Shown here: in pieces, positions 8,219 through 10,259 of the stretch
Position numbering within the stretch: position 1 is the stretch's first letter
Layout of the letters: every line of letters begins with the position of its first letter
Assembly: GCA_900546245.1 (NCBI GenBank)
Contig: URBY01000040.1
Coordinates: forward strand, 1 to 10,259
Reading direction: 5' to 3'
Source of the DNA: an uncultured Mycoplasmatota bacterium
GTDB taxonomy: Bacteria; Bacillota_I; Bacilli_A; RF39; UBA660
Length of the DNA stretch: 10,259 bases
Made by a program: the position numbers and the translations under genes
Notes under the pieces: generated by a model
Told to the model about the DNA's origin: nothing
The model's input: the letters and a program-made list of their open reading frames with translations, nothing else
Databases searched by the model: none

Positions 8219-8227
8219 AAATTTTAG

Positions 8228-9625
8228 TTATTCACTATATTTTGAAGTAATATTTAAATATTCTTCTAAAGTTTTACCACTTTTATAAACTTTTTCTGAT
8301 AATTCTTTTCCTAAATATCTAACATGCCATGGTTCATATTTATAACCTGTAATTTCTTCTTTTCCTTTAGGATATCTAATTATAAATCCATATTTATAAC
8401 AATTATCAGCAATCCATATTGCTTCTTTAGTACCTTCAAAGGATGAATCAACTATATTTAAGTCCATAGCAAGACCAGTTTGATGTTCAGAATGACCTGG
8501 TCTCGCTGAATATGTATCTGCTTTTTCTTTTCCATCTTTTAGCACATAATTGTTATATAAACTTGTTTGAAGAGAATATGATCTAAATCCTGATGTTATC
8601 CAAAGTTTTATATTATCTTTTTCTGCAGCTTTTTGCATTTCATCAAATGCATTTTTTGTTTCAGTTGTAAGTGTTCCTGGATTATAATCATTTGGAACAG
8701 AATATGTTTTATTTACTATTAATATACCATTAACATAAGTTAATCCGTTCTTTACTTCAATATTTGGCTTTACATCTTCTATTGTTTTATCTTTTACTTT
8801 TTCTATTACTTTTTTATTTACTTTTACCGTAATAGATTTTTTTAAATTTTGAATTTTATGTTTAAGAACAATTTTAGATACTCCTTCTTTTTTAGCAATT
8901 ATATCATTATTTTCTTTCACAAAAATATCACCTATTTTATTATATTCATATTCTTTTACAGTAGCATTTTTTGGTACATATTCTATATTAAAAGATAATT
9001 TATCTCCTACATTAACACTAAAATCATCAATTTTAATTTCAGTAACACTTATATATGTTACAAAATATCTAATATATTTTTTATTAATATCTATTGTTAT
9101 TTTTTCTTTATCAGTTTTTTCTCCTAGTTTAATTTTTTCTATTTTCCCATTTTTTTTAACAGCATATATATCTACAAAACCTTTTTTTATTAAATAATTA
9201 GGTAATTTAATACTCAATTTATTTGAAGAACTTACTATACCACTATTCTCAATTATAAATGATTTATCATTATTATAATTTTTATATGTAAGTTTATTAT
9301 TTGATTTATATATTTTTAAGCTCATATTCTTTTTTATGCTTTTACTAGGTAAAATAACGTAAGCATTCTTGTAATTGATTTTTAAATTTAATTTATGTTC
9401 TTTTATATAGTCAATAGTCTTATTATACAATTTTAATTTACTGTATTTCTTGTTTATTTCTACAGTATTATTTTTAGCGTCAGGAAGAGCATTATATATC
9501 TTATTATTATATATAATATATGGAATTAAATTAAGTGATGTAATTATTATCCCAAATATCATAAGTACCATAATAATTCTATCTACTCTAAGTTTTCCTT
9601 TTTTATTTTTTCTTTTTTTACTCAT
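8228..9625 (-). CDS. Membrane-anchored D-alanyl-D-alanine carboxypeptidase (VanY family) with Ig-like domain
   Basis: This is a zinc peptidase predicted to remove the terminal D-alanine from peptidoglycan stem peptides outside the membrane. In order it has a Lys/Arg-rich start (1-14), one hydrophobic segment (about 16-38, likely an uncleaved signal anchor) and a long Lys/Asn-rich stretch. A bacterial Ig-like (Big_2 type) domain follows at about 193-270 (VTEIKIDDFSVNVGDKLSF ... VSKIVLKHK). The VanY domain covers 300-455. Catalytic features are SGFRSY at 345-350, SEHQTGLAMDL with zinc ligands His381 and Asp388, and EPWHVRYLG with Glu431 and His434. The 465-aa length exceeds simple VanY proteins because of the N-terminal wall-spanning part. 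The start at 9625 is preferred over 9631 because AAAGG then lies 9 bases upstream, not 3. There are no glycopeptide-resistance genes nearby, so a housekeeping wall role is more likely than vancomycin resistance. Confidence 0.9.
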   Translation of the reverse strand: MSKKRKNKKGKLRVDRIIMVLMIFGIIITSLNLIPYIIYNNKIYNALPDAKNNTVEINKKYSKLKLYNKTIDYIKEHKLNLKINYKNAYVILPSKSIKKNMSLKIYKSNNKLTYKNYNNDKSFIIENSGIVSSSNKLSIKLPNYLIKKGFVDIYAVKKNGKIEKIKLGEKTDKEKITIDINKKYIRYFVTYISVTEIKIDDFSVNVGDKLSFNIEYVPKNATVKEYEYNKIGDIFVKENNDIIAKKEGVSKIVLKHKIQNLKKSITVKVNKKVIEKVKDKTIEDVKPNIEVKNGLTYVNGILIVNKTYSVPNDYNPGTLTTETKNAFDEMQKAAEKDNIKLWITSGFRSYSLQTSLYNNYVLKDGKEKADTYSARPGHSEHQTGLAMDLNIVDSSFEGTKEAIWIADNCYKYGFIIRYPKGKEEITGYKYEPWHVRYLGKELSEKVYKSGKTLEEYLNITSKYSE

Positions 9626-9645
9626 AAGCATCTACCTTTACTATT

Positions 9646-9674
9646 ATTATAAACATATAATCAATTTAAGTAAA
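9646..9674 (-). promoter_or_regulatory. Probable promoter of the vanY-family gene
   Basis: The minus strand shows TTTACT (9669-9674), a 17-base spacer and TATAAT (9646-9651), about 21 bases before the start codon. It begins just after the terminator of the preceding remnant, which supports a new transcription unit here. Confidence 0.65.
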
Positions 9675-9675
9675 G

Positions 9676-9702
9676 AAAAAATACCTAAGATTCATTAGAT
9701 AT
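9676..9702 (-). terminator. Rho-independent terminator after the nuclease remnant
   Basis: The minus-strand stem ATATCTAA / TTAGGTAT (8 bp, one T-G pair) with loop TGAATC is followed by a run of six Ts. The stop codon of the remnant is in the 3' arm. Its survival suggests the remnant was once the end of a full gene. Confidence 0.7.
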
Positions 9703-9879
9703 TTCATTAATTTCTTCTATTGATAGGTCGGTTCCTTTTGATATGTCTTCAAGTGGCATATTTTCTAGCTTCTTTTTATCTAAATCAAGCATTATCATAT
9801 ATTGATTCTTCTTGATCTCATCTTCATTTTTACTATACCAAATTTTATCATAATAATCCAGATAATAAGTATATTTTTT
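9685..9879 (-). pseudogene. C-terminal remnant of Rpn-family PD-(D/E)XK nuclease/transposase
   Basis: About 64 codons read in one open frame on the minus strand, ending at TAG. The translation includes LDYYDKIWYSKNEDEIKK, QYMIMLDLDKKKLENM and SKGTDLSIEEINEIS. This looks like the tail of Rpn (recombination-promoting nuclease) transposase-family proteins, where a motif such as 'NxYLxMLDLxxxEL..LSKGD' follows the nuclease domain. The nuclease domain itself is missing, and there is no ATG with a ribosome site before the fragment; upstream lies the terminator of the previous gene. It therefore looks like a truncated leftover, not an expressed small protein. Family assignment is from memory of the pattern and is moderate. 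Confidence 0.5.
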
Positions 9880-9881
9880 AG

Positions 9882-9906
9882 AAAAAAAGAAAGACTTAAA
9901 TCTTTC
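9882..9906 (-). terminator. Rho-independent terminator of the surface-protein-like gene
   Basis: The minus-strand stem GAAAGAT / GTCTTTC (one T-G pair) with the loop TTAA is followed directly by seven Ts. It begins three bases after the TAA stop of the gene ending at 9910. If that gene is a DGR target, this hairpin also lies where some DGRs carry a stem-loop downstream of the variable region, but its AT-richness and T-tract fit a terminator better. Confidence 0.85.
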
Positions 9907-9909
9907 AAT

Positions 9910-10259
9910 TTAATATTCTATATTAGATTTTAGAACTTCAATGGCGGGACGAACACCAAGGACTCCAGCATTCGAAACAGTGCTGTCGCTCACGCGACGG
10001 GAGTCGCCGTCCACATTCCAAGCATTGCCAGAATCACCAGAATGAGGGTTTTCTAACCACCATGCCCACGCTGCATTATTACCATTTGAATACTTTGTAT
10101 TCTCAAGCAAATAATTAAAATTATCTAATTCTCCAACTTGCCATGTTGGTATATTGCTTATTCCTGTTGCTTTTCTTACTTCTTGTATAGTTAATAATCT
10201 TGCGGCTTTTCCTGCATAACTAAAACTATCTGGTAATGTCCCTCCGGTTGTTGTTTTTG
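9910..10259 (-). CDS. C-terminal part of a DUF6273-like surface or pilin-like protein (5' end outside window)
   Basis: The frame is open from the window edge to the TAA at 9910, 115 codons, so an internal TTG at 10110 is not a real start. The translation shows AARLLTIQEVRKATG, then NIPTWQVGELDNF, then AAWAWWLENPHSGDSGNAW, and ends with GVRPAIEVLKSNIEY. The W-W-L ... GVRPAI layout is that of DUF6273/C-type-lectin-like C-terminal domains of surface proteins in gut Firmicutes, often attached to secretion or prepilin-like N-termini; here the N-terminus is not visible. Codons at 9942-10070 are GC-rich and often end in C (GAC, GGC, TCC, CGC, AGC), unlike every other gene in the window, while the last ten codons return to AT-rich usage. 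The gene ends in a strong terminator. The family call is moderate, and the specific function is unknown. Confidence 0.65.
   Translation of the reverse strand, partial: KTTTGGTLPDSFSYAGKAARLLTIQEVRKATGISNIPTWQVGELDNFNYLLENTKYSNGNNAAWAWWLENPHSGDSGNAWNVDGDSRRVSDSTVSNAGVLGVRPAIEVLKSNIEY
9942..10070 (-). other. GC-rich block in the C-terminal domain, candidate DGR variable region
   Basis: A hand count gives about 59% GC at 9941-10030 and about 54% over 9941-10080, against roughly 20-30% on either side. On the coding strand the block holds consecutive NNY codons for Asp, Gly, Ser, Arg, Ala, Val and Thr, and ends in the GC-rich GTTCGTCCCGCC encoding VRPA. Neither a template repeat nor a reverse transcriptase is in the window, so the variable-region reading is inference. 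Confidence 0.3.

Noticed and set aside
8228..9625. Vancomycin-resistance operon component
   Set aside because: No vanH, vanA/B ligase, vanX or two-component genes are nearby; VanY-family peptidases are common housekeeping enzymes.
9450..9698. Plus-strand open frame of 82 codons rich in hydrophobic residues
   Set aside because: It is antisense to the vanY-family start and membrane anchor, crosses its promoter, and has no ribosome site; the hydrophobicity is a by-product of AT-rich antisense codons.
9910..10110. Small 66-aa gene starting at TTG 10110
   Set aside because: The frame stays open to the window edge with a family-like sequence upstream, and no ribosome site precedes the TTG; it is the end of a larger gene.
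1..10259. CRISPR array, tRNA or rRNA genes
   Set aside because: No regularly spaced repeats and no tRNA- or rRNA-like sequence were seen by eye; the intergenic gaps are short and mostly explained by promoters and terminators.

Overview
This is a very AT-rich window (hand estimate below 30% GC over most of its length) in which every supported gene lies on the minus strand. The base composition, the Gram-positive style ribosome binding sites (AGGAGG/GGAG), and ParC/ParE proteins that follow the Firmicutes topoisomerase IV pattern point to a low-GC Bacilli or Mollicutes-related bacterium. An uncultured gut lineage of the RF39/Erysipelotrichales type is a reasonable guess. Tryptophan is written TGG, so the code is the standard bacterial one and not the mycoplasma code. 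A VanY-type carboxypeptidase implies a peptidoglycan wall.

Reading in the direction of transcription (high to low coordinate), the window opens with the 3' end of a surface-protein-like gene (9910-10259). Its last ~120 coding bases are sharply GC-rich, about 55-59%, and the gene ends in a strong terminator. Next is a short, degraded C-terminal piece of an Rpn-type PD-(D/E)XK nuclease/transposase with its own terminator. Then comes a cluster without internal terminators: a membrane-anchored vanY-family peptidase with an Ig-like domain (8228-9625), a DUF3419/BtaA-like methyltransferase-fold protein (7342-8181), and a CBS/DRTGG-regulated family II pyrophosphatase (5675-7297). This cluster ends at a terminator embedded at the pyrophosphatase stop codon. 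A lone gene of unknown function with a possible Cys-His-Asp triad (4662-5621) has its own promoter and terminator. Last is the parE-parC operon (4545 to 73), with a clear promoter, coupled translation and a perfect 11-bp terminator hairpin overlapping the parC stop.

Most of the window is core housekeeping: chromosome decatenation, pyrophosphate removal and wall trimming. The most unusual stretch is the right edge. The GC-rich, C-ending codon block in the C-terminal domain of the surface-like protein, with abrupt boundaries, resembles the variable region of a diversity-generating retroelement (DGR) target. No reverse transcriptase or template repeat is visible here, so this is a hypothesis. 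Other points of interest are the possible catalytic triad in the unknown gene, an altered SAM-motif glycine in the BtaA-like protein, and repeated placement of terminator hairpins on top of stop codons.
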